The notes: generated by a model from the letters alone, not told the origin. Numbered from the stretch's first letter, positions 37,130 through 46,512 are shown. The stretch: DNA of 64,000 nt from Paludibacteraceae bacterium (GCA_017447875.1 JAFSMP010000035.1:1-64000); one strand, 5' to 3'. Translations and numbers: made by a program.

Positions 37130-38014
37130 TTAGAACATCCAACCTATACCTGCTTCTATCTCCATGTATTTGAACCCAATCGTGTTCACACCGGCGCGAA
37201 GGGTAAGACCGTAAATCGAACCGATGACACCGCCGTTGACACTGACGCTGGATACGGAAGTCGGGTTATACTGTACCCATTTATGATCCACCGTCTCCCA
37301 GAGCATACGACGCCATCCGTAACCCGCTCCGGCATAAACACCGAAGGTATTAAAACGGTTGCGCGGCGAAGCGCCTACGAGATCGATGATATCGACTACT
37401 ACACCGGCATTAGCGGCAAAGATAGAGACTTTCTTATTACCCGAATAGAAGGGAACCTCGTCATCAATGACTCCGCCTTTCTCACATTTGAGACCGTCGG
37501 TAGCCTTATCGAATTTGAGGTTTGTATGGGCGTTCACATACCATCCGATACCGCTGTAGGTCTGACCAAGCATCAGGCCGTACGCCAGATCTTTATCCAG
37601 CGTAAAAGCGGCACCGAGCGTGATGAAGGTCTCGGTATTCGTCTTACCGCCCAACTGCTTCTTGCCTTGTGACTTAGGCAGGGCATAGTAAGCATAGGAG
37701 TTAAGCGCCTCCACTTTAAACCGTACGCCATGGGCGATGAAGTTGTCGTTCTCCTCCAGCGGATGCCAGATGATCTCACGACCGCTACCGGCACGCACAT
37801 GCGCACCGACGGCTCCTTCCACCGCCTTGAGCAGCGTAAAAGTGGTCGAACTGTCCGTCGCTACAGAAACCTGCACATACGAACTCTTAGCCAAGTCATA
37901 CGTGATGATGATGTCTTTGTTGCGCTGATGCACCCGTACGTTGGATGCATTCTCTGCCAAAACAGATAGGGGCAGAAGCAGCATAATCATCCAAAAGAAA
38001 ATCTTTTTTCTCAT
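37130..38014 (-). CDS. Outer-membrane protein sharing a domain with the SUMF1-caspase
   Basis: The ATG at 38014 (MRKKIFFWMIMLLLPLSVLA) gives 294 residues and is preferred over an upstream start at 38077 that lies before the promoter. The N-terminal domain (NVRVHQRNKDIIITYDL, then HVRAGSGREIIWHPLEE, GVRFKVEAL) parallels the domain at 24-110 of the protein at 22933 (NVEAKQVGNTVEVTYDL, then MVWDMLSD, NARFKVVV). The second half looks like a small beta-barrel with strands such as NTFGVYAGAGYGWRR. It starts the eight-gene operon. Confidence 0.75.
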   Translation of the reverse strand: MRKKIFFWMIMLLLPLSVLAENASNVRVHQRNKDIIITYDLAKSSYVQVSVATDSSTTFTLLKAVEGAVGAHVRAGSGREIIWHPLEENDNFIAHGVRFKVEALNSYAYYALPKSQGKKQLGGKTNTETFITLGAAFTLDKDLAYGLMLGQTYSGIGWYVNAHTNLKFDKATDGLKCEKGGVIDDEVPFYSGNKKVSIFAANAGVVVDIIDLVGASPRNRFNTFGVYAGAGYGWRRMLWETVDHKWVQYNPTSVSSVSVNGGVIGSIYGLTLRAGVNTIGFKYMEIEAGIGWMF

Positions 38015-38022
38015 ATTCAAAA

Positions 38023-38042
38023 ACCTTTGCGGCCGCAAAGGT
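38023..38042. promoter_or_regulatory. Perfect 20-base palindrome over the -7 box
   Basis: ACCTTTGCGGCCGCAAAGGT reads identically on both strands. It overlaps the -7 element of the operon promoter and differs by one base from the dyad at 25393-25412. It is a candidate operator or mRNA 5-prime hairpin. Confidence 0.65.
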
Positions 38043-38066
38043 ACAAAAAATATTTGATATATGCAA
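38036..38066 (-). promoter_or_regulatory. Promoter of the caspase/ruvB operon
   Basis: Minus-strand TTG (38066-38064) and TACCTTTG (38043-38036) with a 20-base spacer. The start codon at 38014 is close behind. It should serve eight genes down to 25496. Confidence 0.8.
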
Positions 38067-38077
38067 GAAAATAACAA

Positions 38078-38103
38078 AAAAATCGCCCCGAAGAGCGATT
38101 TTT
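38078..38103 (-). terminator. Terminator of the efflux operon
   Basis: AAAAATCGC / GCGATTTTT with an 8-base loop, 17 bases past the PII-like gene. It separates the efflux transcript from the next promoter. Confidence 0.8.
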
Positions 38104-38119
38104 CTGTGTTTCGTTACCG

Positions 38120-38416
38120 TTATACGGTAGCGACGATATCCCAGACGAAAGCGCGAACGCCCACTTCTTCGTTGCGCAGGTCGAGTTTTTTGACGGACTC
38201 GAGCAGTGCAGGCAACTGTTCGTCTTCGACGATCGTGATGACGCAGGAGTTCATCTCGGGCCATGCGTGCGTGCCGCGACGGGGTTCACCTCCGTTGGTT
38301 CCGCGACCCTGTACCTGCTCAAAGAACGTGAAGCCTTTGATGCCTAAAACATCCAACATATATTCGACACGACCAGTATTTGCCTGGTTGAAAACGATCA
38401 TTACAGATTTCAGCAT
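38120..38416 (-). CDS. PII-like signalling protein
   Basis: The ATG at 38416 begins MLKSVMIVFNQANTGRVEYM; a longer frame adds only eight unrelated residues. The 98 residues have the alternating beta-alpha-beta pattern of the PII superfamily, with a T-loop-like stretch QGRGTNGGEPRRGTHAW. PII-like proteins bind nucleotides or metabolites and regulate partner transporters. It follows the RND pump by 52 bases, so it may modulate the pump. The canonical Tyr51 uridylylation site is not evident. Confidence 0.7.
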   Translation of the reverse strand: MLKSVMIVFNQANTGRVEYMLDVLGIKGFTFFEQVQGRGTNGGEPRRGTHAWPEMNSCVITIVEDEQLPALLESVKKLDLRNEEVGVRAFVWDIVATV

Positions 38417-38432
38417 AGTAGTCTTATTTTTC

Positions 38433-38471
38433 GAGATCACGAGATCACAAGATCACGTGATGACGTGATTA
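38433..38471. repeat. 8-base tandem repeat in the RND-PII gap
   Basis: GAGATCAC, GAGATCAC, AAGATCAC, GTGATGAC and a partial unit. The RND stop codon lies in the last unit. Confidence 0.8.
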
Positions 38472-41400
38472 TTTCTTTACTTTCAGATCCATGAAAATGA
38501 ATTTCTTGCGGAGGGCTTCCTGTTTGTCGCGGTCGCCGTGGCGGGACATGACACCGTAGAGCACAGGCACTACGTAAAGCGTCAGGAAGGTCGAGACGGT
38601 CAGACCACCGATGACGACGATACCTAACGGCTGCCACATCTCGGCACCTTCACCGGAAGACACCGCCATAGGAATCATACCGAGGATGGTAGTGAACGCG
38701 GTCATGAGGACAGGACGGAGACGGCTGCGTCCGGACATCTGGATAGCCTGGTTGAGTTCGTAGCCACGCTCACGCATGAGGTTGATATAATCCACAAGCA
38801 CGATTCCGTTTTTCACCACAATACCTACGAGGAGCACCAGACCGAGAGCGCCGATCATATCCAGCGAACGGCCTGTGAGCCAGAGGGCTACGATGACACC
38901 CGAGAGGGCAAACGGAATAGAGAACATGATAATTGTCGGCATTCGGAGCGACTCGAACTGCGACGCCATGACGATATATACCAACAGGATAATCATCAGA
39001 CCGAGCAGAATCATATCAGAGAAAGTATCCTGCTGCGTCTCGTAGTTACCACCGATGTGGGTGGAGTAACCGACAGGGATGTCGAGTTGCGGAATAACCT
39101 CTGTCTCAATCGCTTTTGCCAGTTCACCGAGGGTGGTATTGTACGGCGTAGCCTTGACGGTTACGATACGCTGACGTGCCTTACGCTCGATGGTAGGCGG
39201 TGCCCAGTATTCGCCAACAGTCGCTACTTCGGACAGTTTGACGGTCTTGCCCGTCGCCGTCGGGATAGAGAGGTTGAGGATGTCGGAGATAGAGTTGCGG
39301 TCCTCCTCCATGAGGCGTACCACGATGTCGTACTCCGAACCGTCGTCCTTGAGATAGCCGCAACTCATACCTGCCACACGGTTGCGGAGGTAGGTAGAAA
39401 TCGTAGCGGAGCTCAAACCGAGACGCGACGCTTTCTCTTTATCGACAGTAATCTTGATATCCGGACGGTCGTCCTCGCGGGAGATATTCACGTCGCGGGC
39501 ACCGGGCAGTTGCGAGATGAGCTGGCGGCATTGCTCCGCCATCTGGGAGGTCTTGTCGAAGTCATAACCGTAAATCTCCAAATCAACCGTATTACCGCCA
39601 CCGGGTCCCATAGCCGAGACGCCACACTGGTACTCGTTGATCTCCGGATATTTTGCCATCTCCTGACGCAGTATCTCGGCAATAGTCCATATGTCGCGGT
39701 CACGCTCCCATTTCTTGGGCAGACGGACAGTCATCTGGATCTTGTTGTTCATCGTCGAGGAGAAGAGAGCTGCGATAGAAGCATCGTCGTTGGAACCGGC
39801 AGAGGTATTGATAAGCTCAATCTCCGGCACAAGTTCCACGAAACGCGCCTCCAGTTTGCGGGCGGTCTTGAGGGTCTCCTCGATACGCGTACCACGCTGC
39901 AGTTTGACGGTCACAGTCAGACGTCCGTTATCCTGCTCCTGCATGAAGTCCGTACCTATCTTACCCAAGAAAACAGGCGTTAATGAGGCTACGAAGAATG
40001 CGATGAGGATGAGGAAGGTAAGCGCTTTGTGGTGCAAGCACCAGCCCAGTGACTTGGCGTAATACTCGTCAATAATATCCAATCCCCGTACCACCGTGCG
40101 CTCGTACCAGCCTTTCTTGCCAGCCTCGTCATCGACAAGGTTACCGTTTTCATCGACATGCACTTTCTTGGCTTTCAGCAGTTTGGAGCAGAGCATAGGG
40201 GTCAACGAGATAGCCACCAGAGTGGAGGTACAGCAGACTACCGTCACGATCCATCCGAGTTCGTGGAACAAGATACCCGCCATGCCGGAGAGCATGGTCA
40301 GTGGCACGAATACCACGACGAGCACCAGGGTCGTCGCGATAACGGACACCCAGACCTCGTTAGTGGCATAGATAGACGCCTCGTGCGGGTCCTCGCCACG
40401 CTCCACGTGACGGGTGATGTTCTCCAAGACCACAATCGCATCGTCCACCACCATACCGATAGCGATGGTGAGCGAACAGAGGGAGATGATATTGAGCGAC
40501 GAATCCGCCAAGCCGAGGTAGATGAACGCCACAATCAGGGCAATAGGAATAGTGACACCGATAATGATGGTAGCACGCCATTTGCCGAGGAAGAAGAGCA
40601 CCACGAGCACCACGAAGAGCAGGGCGTAAAGCACGGACTCTTCAAGGGAGTTGATGGAGTTCTGGATATTCTCCGAGGAGTCGTAGATCTTCTCTATCTT
40701 CACGTCCGTCGGGAGCTGTTTCTGTATCTTCGCCAGCTCGGCACGCACGTCCTTACAAACCTGTACGGTGTTGGCACCTGTCTGCTTGGCGATGACGAGA
40801 CGTACGGCTTCACGACCGTTGGTCTTTTCGTCCAGGGCGAGGTCCTTGATCGTATCCTTGACCGTAGCGATGTCGCGGATGAAGACCTGCTGACCCTGCG
40901 GTGTCATGGCTACCATGAGATTCTCTATCTCCGAGGACTCGATGTACTCGGAGCGCACCTGCATCTGGTATTGCTCCTGCGGCATCTTGATAGTACCCGA
41001 AGAGAGGTTGAGGTTGTTCGCCGAAACGACCTGTCCCACCTGCTCCAGCGTGATGCCATAGGCGTCCAGTTTCTGTTGGTCGATATTGACATACACATAG
41101 CGGTCCGGCGCACCCGAGAGGGAGATATTACCGATACCGTCAATATGGTTCAACTGCGGCACTACCTCGTCGTTCAGAATCTTGTCCAGACCCGCATAAG
41201 TCTCATCCGCCGTGATGGAGTACTGGCAGATAGGCATGGAGGATGTGGAAAGCTTGAAGATAACCGGCTTGGCGCAGTTGTCCGGCAGGTTGTTCGCCGC
41301 CATATCGACGAACGAACGCACGTCGTTCACTGCCTCGTCCATGTTTGCCCCCCACTCCAGCTCCAGCGTCACCACGGAGATATTATCCTTGGACTGCGAA

Positions 41401-41642
41401 GTGATGTGTTTGAGGTGATCGACGGAGGTCAGGGCGTTCTCCATGATCTTCGTCACGTTGGTCTCCATCTCACTCGCCGATGCGCCCGGATAGGTGGTCA
41501 TGACCGTGATATACGGCGGGTCCATCTCCGGGAACTGGTCAATCGGCAGTTTCAGGAAACTGTATACACCGATAACGATTATCGCCACGAAGATAAGGGC
41601 GGTGGTCACCGGTTTTTCGATTGCTGATTTATAAATGCTCAT
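38469..41642 (-). CDS. RND efflux pump, inner-membrane transporter
   Basis: The protein has 1057 residues, the normal length of the AcrB/HAE-1 family. Twelve membrane helices flank two large periplasmic loops. Recognisable are [17 protein letters not shown] near the N-terminus, the TM4 proton-relay string [16 protein letters not shown], and the TM10 string [15 protein letters not shown]. It exports drugs, detergents or fatty acids through the envelope with the adjacent MFP and TolC-type proteins. It is expressed from the TetR-linked operon. The substrate range cannot be predicted. Confidence 0.95.
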   Translation of the reverse strand: MSIYKSAIEKPVTTALIFVAIIVIGVYSFLKLPIDQFPEMDPPYITVMTTYPGASASEMETNVTKIMENALTSVDHLKHITSQSKDNISVVTLELEWGANMDEAVNDVRSFVDMAANNLPDNCAKPVIFKLSTSSMPICQYSITADETYAGLDKILNDEVVPQLNHIDGIGNISLSGAPDRYVYVNIDQQKLDAYGITLEQVGQVVSANNLNLSSGTIKMPQEQYQMQVRSEYIESSEIENLMVAMTPQGQQVFIRDIATVKDTIKDLALDEKTNGREAVRLVIAKQTGANTVQVCKDVRAELAKIQKQLPTDVKIEKIYDSSENIQNSINSLEESVLYALLFVVLVVLFFLGKWRATIIIGVTIPIALIVAFIYLGLADSSLNIISLCSLTIAIGMVVDDAIVVLENITRHVERGEDPHEASIYATNEVWVSVIATTLVLVVVFVPLTMLSGMAGILFHELGWIVTVVCCTSTLVAISLTPMLCSKLLKAKKVHVDENGNLVDDEAGKKGWYERTVVRGLDIIDEYYAKSLGWCLHHKALTFLILIAFFVASLTPVFLGKIGTDFMQEQDNGRLTVTVKLQRGTRIEETLKTARKLEARFVELVPEIELINTSAGSNDDASIAALFSSTMNNKIQMTVRLPKKWERDRDIWTIAEILRQEMAKYPEINEYQCGVSAMGPGGGNTVDLEIYGYDFDKTSQMAEQCRQLISQLPGARDVNISREDDRPDIKITVDKEKASRLGLSSATISTYLRNRVAGMSCGYLKDDGSEYDIVVRLMEEDRNSISDILNLSIPTATGKTVKLSEVATVGEYWAPPTIERKARQRIVTVKATPYNTTLGELAKAIETEVIPQLDIPVGYSTHIGGNYETQQDTFSDMILLGLMIILLVYIVMASQFESLRMPTIIMFSIPFALSGVIVALWLTGRSLDMIGALGLVLLVGIVVKNGIVLVDYINLMRERGYELNQAIQMSGRSRLRPVLMTAFTTILGMIPMAVSSGEGAEMWQPLGIVVIGGLTVSTFLTLYVVPVLYGVMSRHGDRDKQEALRKKFIFMDLKVKK

Positions 41643-41649
41643 AAATTCT

Positions 41650-41694
41650 CTAGTTTATCTAGTTGAACTAGTTGATCTAGTATAACTAGTTATT
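41650..41694. repeat. 9-base tandem repeat, five CTAG units, MFP-RND gap
   Basis: CTAGTTTAT, CTAGTTGAA, CTAGTTGAT, CTAGTATAA, CTAGTTATT. It fills the gap, and the MFP stop (41690-41692) lies in the last unit. Confidence 0.85.
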
Positions 41695-42694
41695 CCACTA
41701 CATTCACTTTCACGCCGTCCACAAGTTTGTGCTGGCCGGTAGTAACTACTTCCACGCCGGGCACAATCTCCGGAGCGATGATTTCTATGTCCTGGTCAAA
41801 ACGCTGACCGAGTTCCACCGCCACACGTTTGGCGCAGCCGTTCTCCACGATGAAGACATAACGGTCGTTAGCACCGACGAGTTTCTCTACGCTCTGGTAG
41901 GGCACTACAATCGCGTTCGCCTTGCCCAGACCGATAGTCGTCGTGACATACATACCCGGGCGGAGGAGGTTCTTACTATTCGGGATAACAATCTTGCACT
42001 GGAAAGTGTGCGAAGAAGGATCAATAGTAGGATAAACGATCTCTACCGTAGCAGGGAAGACCTGATCAGGATAGATATCGGTCACAAGGGTCAGTTTCAT
42101 CCCCTCTTTGAACAGCGGGAAATAGGTCTCGGGGATAGCTACGAGCGCTTTGAGTTTGTCTATCTGGGTCAGTACTACGATGGGTTGACCACCGTATAAC
42201 TCTCCATCCTCGTAATTCTTCGCAGAGATAACTCCGGCGAAAGGAGCCTTGACATATGTGTTGGTTTCCAGAAACTCCAGCTGCTCCTTGGTGGAGTTAA
42301 ACTGGGTCGTTACCTGGTCGTATTGCTGCTGGGTAGCCGAACCGGAACGCAAAAGCTGCTCCACTCGGTTCTTCTCGATCTCCAGATTAGCCATCGTGAT
42401 CTTGGTGGTCTTGTACTGGGTCTGATCCATGCGGACAAGGTTGTCGCCTTGCAATACTTTGTTTCCCACTTCGCAGTAGATATGCTCTATCTTACCGGTG
42501 AGCGAAGGAGCTACATTGACTGTGAGGTAACCCTGCAAGTTCGTCGAGACAGAGATCTCACGTTCTATCTCACGAGGTTGCAGCACGGTGGTACGTACCT
42601 GCTCTACGCGCTCTTCTTGCTCCGTAGTAGCATCATTCTTGCCGCAAGCAACAAGCGTCAATGCGGCGAGGGTGTAAAAAAAGATTTTTTTCAT
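41690..42694 (-). CDS. RND efflux periplasmic adaptor (MFP) lipoprotein
   Basis: The protein has 334 residues with lipobox LVAC followed by G. The usual order is seen: barrel-sandwich half-motif GKIEHIYCEVGNKVLQGDN, an alpha-hairpin (EKNRVEQLLRSGSATQQQ), the second half-motif VKAPFAGVISAKNYEDGEL, then a beta-barrel domain. It bridges the inner-membrane RND protein and the TolC-like channel. The length is short, as expected for Bacteroidota adaptors with one hairpin. Confidence 0.93.
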   Translation of the reverse strand: MKKIFFYTLAALTLVACGKNDATTEQEERVEQVRTTVLQPREIEREISVSTNLQGYLTVNVAPSLTGKIEHIYCEVGNKVLQGDNLVRMDQTQYKTTKITMANLEIEKNRVEQLLRSGSATQQQYDQVTTQFNSTKEQLEFLETNTYVKAPFAGVISAKNYEDGELYGGQPIVVLTQIDKLKALVAIPETYFPLFKEGMKLTLVTDIYPDQVFPATVEIVYPTIDPSSHTFQCKIVIPNSKNLLRPGMYVTTTIGLGKANAIVVPYQSVEKLVGANDRYVFIVENGCAKRVAVELGQRFDQDIEIIAPEIVPGVEVVTTGQHKLVDGVKVNVVE

Positions 42695-42730
42695 ATTCTG
42701 ATTATTCTGATTATTCGGAGTATTCTGATT
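42695..42730. repeat. 9-base tandem repeat, four ATTCTGATT units, TolC-MFP gap
   Basis: ATTCTGATT, ATTCTGATT, ATTCGGAGT, ATTCTGATT. It begins directly after the MFP ATG and ends in the TolC stop codon. Confidence 0.85.
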
Positions 42731-44072
42731 AGTTGTTGAGGAACTTCTCCAACTCTACTTGCGCATTGACGAGTGCCAGGATAGCCTGCACGTAGGACGA
42801 CTGCGCGGTGATAAGGTCATTGGACGCATTGGTCAGTTCCATATTAGAGCTGGCACCATAGCGGTATTTATTGGTTGCCGAAGCGAAAACGCGTTGCGAG
42901 ACCTCGATATTCTCTTTCTCGTTCAGATAGGTCTCATACGCATTGGTAAGGTTGAAGCATAACTGGCGATATTGAATCTCCAGGTTATCGGTCGTCTCCG
43001 ACAGCGTGTTTCTTGCCTCCTCAAGGGCGATCTTCTTCTCTACCACCCCTGCAGCACGCTTACCGGACGACCAAAGAGGCATCTTCACATTCAACTGAAT
43101 CACATTCGGCGGTGTCATACGCATACCTCCTTCGCCGTAGTACTGCTGGTTGGTATAGTTATAGCCCAGACCAATCGTCGGACCGTAAGCCCAACCGGCC
43201 ATATGGACATTCTTCTTAGCGATCACTACATTCTTCTGCAGAAGCTGGTATTTCAAGTTATTCTCGATAGCGAAATTTTGTCCCAAAAGGTCCAACACAC
43301 GATCCGGCGCCAACACGTTTTCCATGGCTTCGGTCAGCACCAGTTCGGTCTCTACCGGCACATCCAGCAGCACTTTGAGACTGCTCATCGCCAGTTCGAT
43401 ATTGCGTTGCTGGGCATTGATCGAGTTCTTGAGCGCATTCACACGCACGCGGATCACATCCGCAGCAGTAGGCTCAGCAGCTCCGGCAGAAACGGCATTC
43501 TGGGTGATCGTCTCCAACTGCTGGATATTCATCAAACTGGAATCCAATAAGTTAGAAATACTCTGAAGTGCCAACACTGATACATACGCACTCATCACAC
43601 TACCGCGTAACTCACTCTCCGACTGCTCCAATGCAATCTTCTTCATATCGATCGCACTGGTATTGAGCGACGCTCCGATAATTGCCTGACCGTTGATACC
43701 TAACGAGGCCGTAACACCGACTGCACCGACATTCGGCATGCCGATCTTCACTTCGTTCCCCATCATAGAGAGGGTCGCGCTATAACCGAGGTAGTCGGAA
43801 TAGGAATAGGAAGCGTCCACCTGCGGCAACATCGCGGCGATGGTCTGCCAACGAGCCGCATAAGCTTCTTGCACCGCGAGGGAAGCATTCTTGAGAGTGC
43901 GGTTTTGCTTGACCGCATAGTCCTGCGCCTCCGACAGGCTGACACTCAGCACTTTCGGTGCAGCTTCTCCGGCGGGTTTGGAGGCACCGTGTGTGGCTGC
44001 CATCACATGATCTTCCGCCATCATCGTAGCGCTTATCACAAGCGCTGAGATTAAAAAGAATAGTTTTCTCAT
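42729..44072 (-). CDS. TolC-family outer-membrane efflux channel
   Basis: The protein has 447 residues with a signal peptide (ending at MMA) and the duplicated TolC helical layout: long coiled-coil helices around SLAVQEAYAARWQTIAAMLP and a second repeat with EEARNTLSETTDNLEIQYRQ, and beta-strand regions between (ASLGINGQAI and GPTIGLGYNYTN). It makes the trimeric exit duct for the RND pump. It is the second gene of the operon, 19 bases after the tetR gene. Confidence 0.92.
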   Translation of the reverse strand: MRKLFFLISALVISATMMAEDHVMAATHGASKPAGEAAPKVLSVSLSEAQDYAVKQNRTLKNASLAVQEAYAARWQTIAAMLPQVDASYSYSDYLGYSATLSMMGNEVKIGMPNVGAVGVTASLGINGQAIIGASLNTSAIDMKKIALEQSESELRGSVMSAYVSVLALQSISNLLDSSLMNIQQLETITQNAVSAGAAEPTAADVIRVRVNALKNSINAQQRNIELAMSSLKVLLDVPVETELVLTEAMENVLAPDRVLDLLGQNFAIENNLKYQLLQKNVVIAKKNVHMAGWAYGPTIGLGYNYTNQQYYGEGGMRMTPPNVIQLNVKMPLWSSGKRAAGVVEKKIALEEARNTLSETTDNLEIQYRQLCFNLTNAYETYLNEKENIEVSQRVFASATNKYRYGASSNMELTNASNDLITAQSSYVQAILALVNAQVELEKFLNN

Positions 44073-44091
44073 TATAATTTATTTTTAATTC

Positions 44092-44694
44092 TTAATTCTC
44101 ATAAAGTTTTAAGCCCTCTTCCGAGAGAATGCCGCGAACGAAGACATCCATCGCAGTATGCGCCAGTTGGTGGAGATTATGATTGTGCTTCTCTATCTCC
44201 TCAAAATCGCGGATGGCATCGTTGTGTATCTTCGCAAAAAGAACAGCCGCCAGTTCGATATTAAGGTTCGCACGCACGAGTCCTTGCGCGACGCCCAACT
44301 CAATGTACTGTCGGATATAATCCTTCTGCATCTCGAAGCACTTGACTTGGAAATCGCCGAACTGGCGGGGGTAGTATTTCTTGAGGTCATAAACGAGTTG
44401 CGGCACACGCCGTACGTCATTCTTCTCCGCCTCCTGATGCTTGAGGAATTTTTTGACCAACTGACGAAAATCGCCCTGATTCAACAACTCGTTCATCTTG
44501 CCCCCGATATAGTCGATATTGGCTTGCAGCATCTGTTCTATCAGCGCATCCTTGGAGTCGAAATAGACGTAAAAAGTCTTCTTCGACATACCTAATTCGC
44601 GGCAAATATCATCTACCGATACACTGCGGATTCCCAAGCGGAAAAACATCTCGCCTGCCGTCTTGATAATATTACATTTCTGATCTTCTGCCAT
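44092..44694 (-). CDS. TetR-family transcriptional regulator
   Basis: The protein has 200 residues. The N-terminal HTH is RLGIRSVSVDDICRELGMSK then KTFYVYFDSKD (about 18-50), typical of TetR. The remainder is a helical ligand-binding domain without clear family. It is first in the operon and probably represses it until an efflux substrate binds. An operator was not identified, although the promoter at 44716-44746 lies directly upstream. Confidence 0.92.
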   Translation of the reverse strand: MAEDQKCNIIKTAGEMFFRLGIRSVSVDDICRELGMSKKTFYVYFDSKDALIEQMLQANIDYIGGKMNELLNQGDFRQLVKKFLKHQEAEKNDVRRVPQLVYDLKKYYPRQFGDFQVKCFEMQKDYIRQYIELGVAQGLVRANLNIELAAVLFAKIHNDAIRDFEEIEKHNHNLHQLAHTAMDVFVRGILSEEGLKLYEN

Positions 44695-44715
44695 AGTTCT
44701 TTACAAAAACGGGTG

Positions 44716-44746
44716 CAAAATTACAAAAAAAAATTGACTTCCGCAA
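44716..44746 (-). promoter_or_regulatory. Promoter of the tetR-efflux operon
   Basis: Minus-strand TTG (44746-44744) and TAATTTTG (44723-44716), spacer 20 bases. The TetR start is about 22 bases further. A TetR operator would be expected to overlap it. Confidence 0.75.
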
Positions 44747-44796
44747 GAAACTTGGAAACTTTTTGCACCACAAAAGTTTCTTTGCAAACTACACTT

Positions 44797-44829
44797 TACA
44801 AAAACAGCCCTGCATTGCTGCAGAGCTGT
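44797..44829 (-). terminator. Terminator of the OB-repeat secreted protein
   Basis: On the minus strand ACAGC-T-CTGCA pairs with TGCAG-G-GCTGT around a GCAA loop, followed by TTTTTGT. It lies about 30 bases past the stop at 44859. Confidence 0.75.
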
Positions 44830-44858
44830 TCAAGCAAATGATGATTCAGCGGATGTTT

Positions 44859-46463
44859 TTAGCGAACTTGTGCGCCGCGTACGTCGAACATCTTACCGTT
44901 TCGGATGATATAGATAGCACCGTCGATCATAATCTTCTGTGCCTTCTCGGTCAGTTGCACATTCTCGATACCCTGCTCACCGGCATGTACTAACGTACCG
45001 CCCTTGATCTCGTAGTTGTGGTACTCACCGCTGCTACCTTCACCGTAATAGTTCGAGATCTTACCGGTTACAATCACGAGGTCACCCTGTGCTACTTCAC
45101 GATCGACAGAAGCACACTTGAATGCCTGGAACTCGCTATAAGCACCTGCTTCATCTGCCAGGTAATAGGTATTTTCATATTTAGCAGAAACACTTACTAC
45201 ATAACCCTTAACCGCATATTTCTCCGTGGTTGTCGCCGTCTCCGTCTTCTCAGGAGTCAATGCCTTTGCAATATCCAATGCCTCAGCTACCGTGATCGGC
45301 TCAAGAACAACCGGAGCCGGAGCATCACCGTGAACGAGCGAACCGCCGGAAATCTCATAGTTGTAGTAGTCACCGCTGTCACCTGTACCATGGTAGTTCA
45401 TGATTTTACCGCGAACATAAACGTAGTCACCTACTGCTACTTCTGCGTCGATAGTAGCGCACTTGTAAGCCTGGAAGTCACCATAGGTATCACTTGCATC
45501 GTCAGACATATAATAGGTCTTATTAGCAGCATCCTTTACTTTGATGATAAAGCCGCCTACTACATATTCGTCCTTGGTCGTAGCCGATTTGCCAGCCTCC
45601 GGAGTCAGAGTTTTTGCGATTTCAATAGCCTCAGCGGTAGTAACCGTATCAACCGTCGGATAAACGATCTCAGGAGGATTCGGATTTGCACCGAGTTTCG
45701 AATCATAGTACCCCGGATCAATCTCGTAGATATTCTTAGCAGCATAGAGTTTCAAAGCACCTGCATAAACCAATACGGTATCACCGATACGAAGCTCTTC
45801 CCATGCAGCCTCCAGCGAAGCCCATTTTGCATTCTTCTTATCGTAAACCTGATATGCCTGAAGGCTATCGCCATCAAGAGCGTCAACAAGATAGAAACTT
45901 ACTTTGCCTTCAAATTTATCATAGGTATTGAACGGCTGCGAAGCCACGATACCCTTTACGAAGTGGTCGTGTGCATCTTTAGCATCAATCAAAGCACGAG
46001 CCTGAGCTACATTAACCGTATCAGCCACCCATACATCCGGGGTCTCGCCGATATAAACCGTCACTTTGTTGATTTTGCAGGTCATGTTAGCTGTTGCAAT
46101 TACAGCTACCGTATCACCGACCCAAGTATTACCGTTAAACTCGTTGAAGCCGATAGCAGCGCCCTCAAAAGCTACAGCGTTGATTTTCTCCTCGCAAGCG
46201 AACTTGAGATAACTCTTCGTGTAGATACGAAGATCATACACTCCTTTAGAATTATAAATACGGGTATCCGTACTTGCTACTTTCGTGTTCGTCATAGTAA
46301 CACCGTCCACAACGATAGTGGAATCATTGATCGGAGTACCTTTACCGTCAGCCGGAGCTTTGATACCTAATGCCTCAGGATTTGTAAAGTCGAACACGAC
46401 TTGCTTAGCGTTAACAGCCATTACAGCTACTAAAGCCAAAAAGAAAGTAAAAAACTTCTTCAT
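44859..46463 (-). CDS. Secreted protein with two OB-like domains and C-terminal tail
   Basis: The protein has 534 residues with signal peptide MKKFFTFFLALVAVMAVNA. The first half is beta-rich; two OB-like domains follow (about 270-390 and 395-505) with repeated strings such as EALDIAKALTPEKTETATT, VKGYVVSVSAKYENTYYLAD and GDLVIVTGKISNYYGEGSSG. The same kind of domain occurs in the protein at 25496. The tail IMIDGAIYIIRNGKMFDVRG followed by AQVR is the shared surface end. It has its own promoter and terminator. The ligand and role are unknown. Confidence 0.8.
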   Translation of the reverse strand: MKKFFTFFLALVAVMAVNAKQVVFDFTNPEALGIKAPADGKGTPINDSTIVVDGVTMTNTKVASTDTRIYNSKGVYDLRIYTKSYLKFACEEKINAVAFEGAAIGFNEFNGNTWVGDTVAVIATANMTCKINKVTVYIGETPDVWVADTVNVAQARALIDAKDAHDHFVKGIVASQPFNTYDKFEGKVSFYLVDALDGDSLQAYQVYDKKNAKWASLEAAWEELRIGDTVLVYAGALKLYAAKNIYEIDPGYYDSKLGANPNPPEIVYPTVDTVTTAEAIEIAKTLTPEAGKSATTKDEYVVGGFIIKVKDAANKTYYMSDDASDTYGDFQAYKCATIDAEVAVGDYVYVRGKIMNYHGTGDSGDYYNYEISGGSLVHGDAPAPVVLEPITVAEALDIAKALTPEKTETATTTEKYAVKGYVVSVSAKYENTYYLADEAGAYSEFQAFKCASVDREVAQGDLVIVTGKISNYYGEGSSGEYHNYEIKGGTLVHAGEQGIENVQLTEKAQKIMIDGAIYIIRNGKMFDVRGAQVR

Positions 46464-46512
46464 AATTTTAGATTGTTAAATGAATTAATTGGGTTAATTG
46501 TCATTCGCGGTG

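Noticed and set aside
38015..38077. An upstream start for the outer-membrane protein at 37130
   Set aside because: It lies before and through the promoter, so it would not be transcribed from it, and the internal ATG begins a clean signal peptide.
40158..41627. A 489-codon plus-strand open frame opposite the RND gene
   Set aside because: The RND family is certain; the frame is histidine and arginine rich as expected of a shadow.
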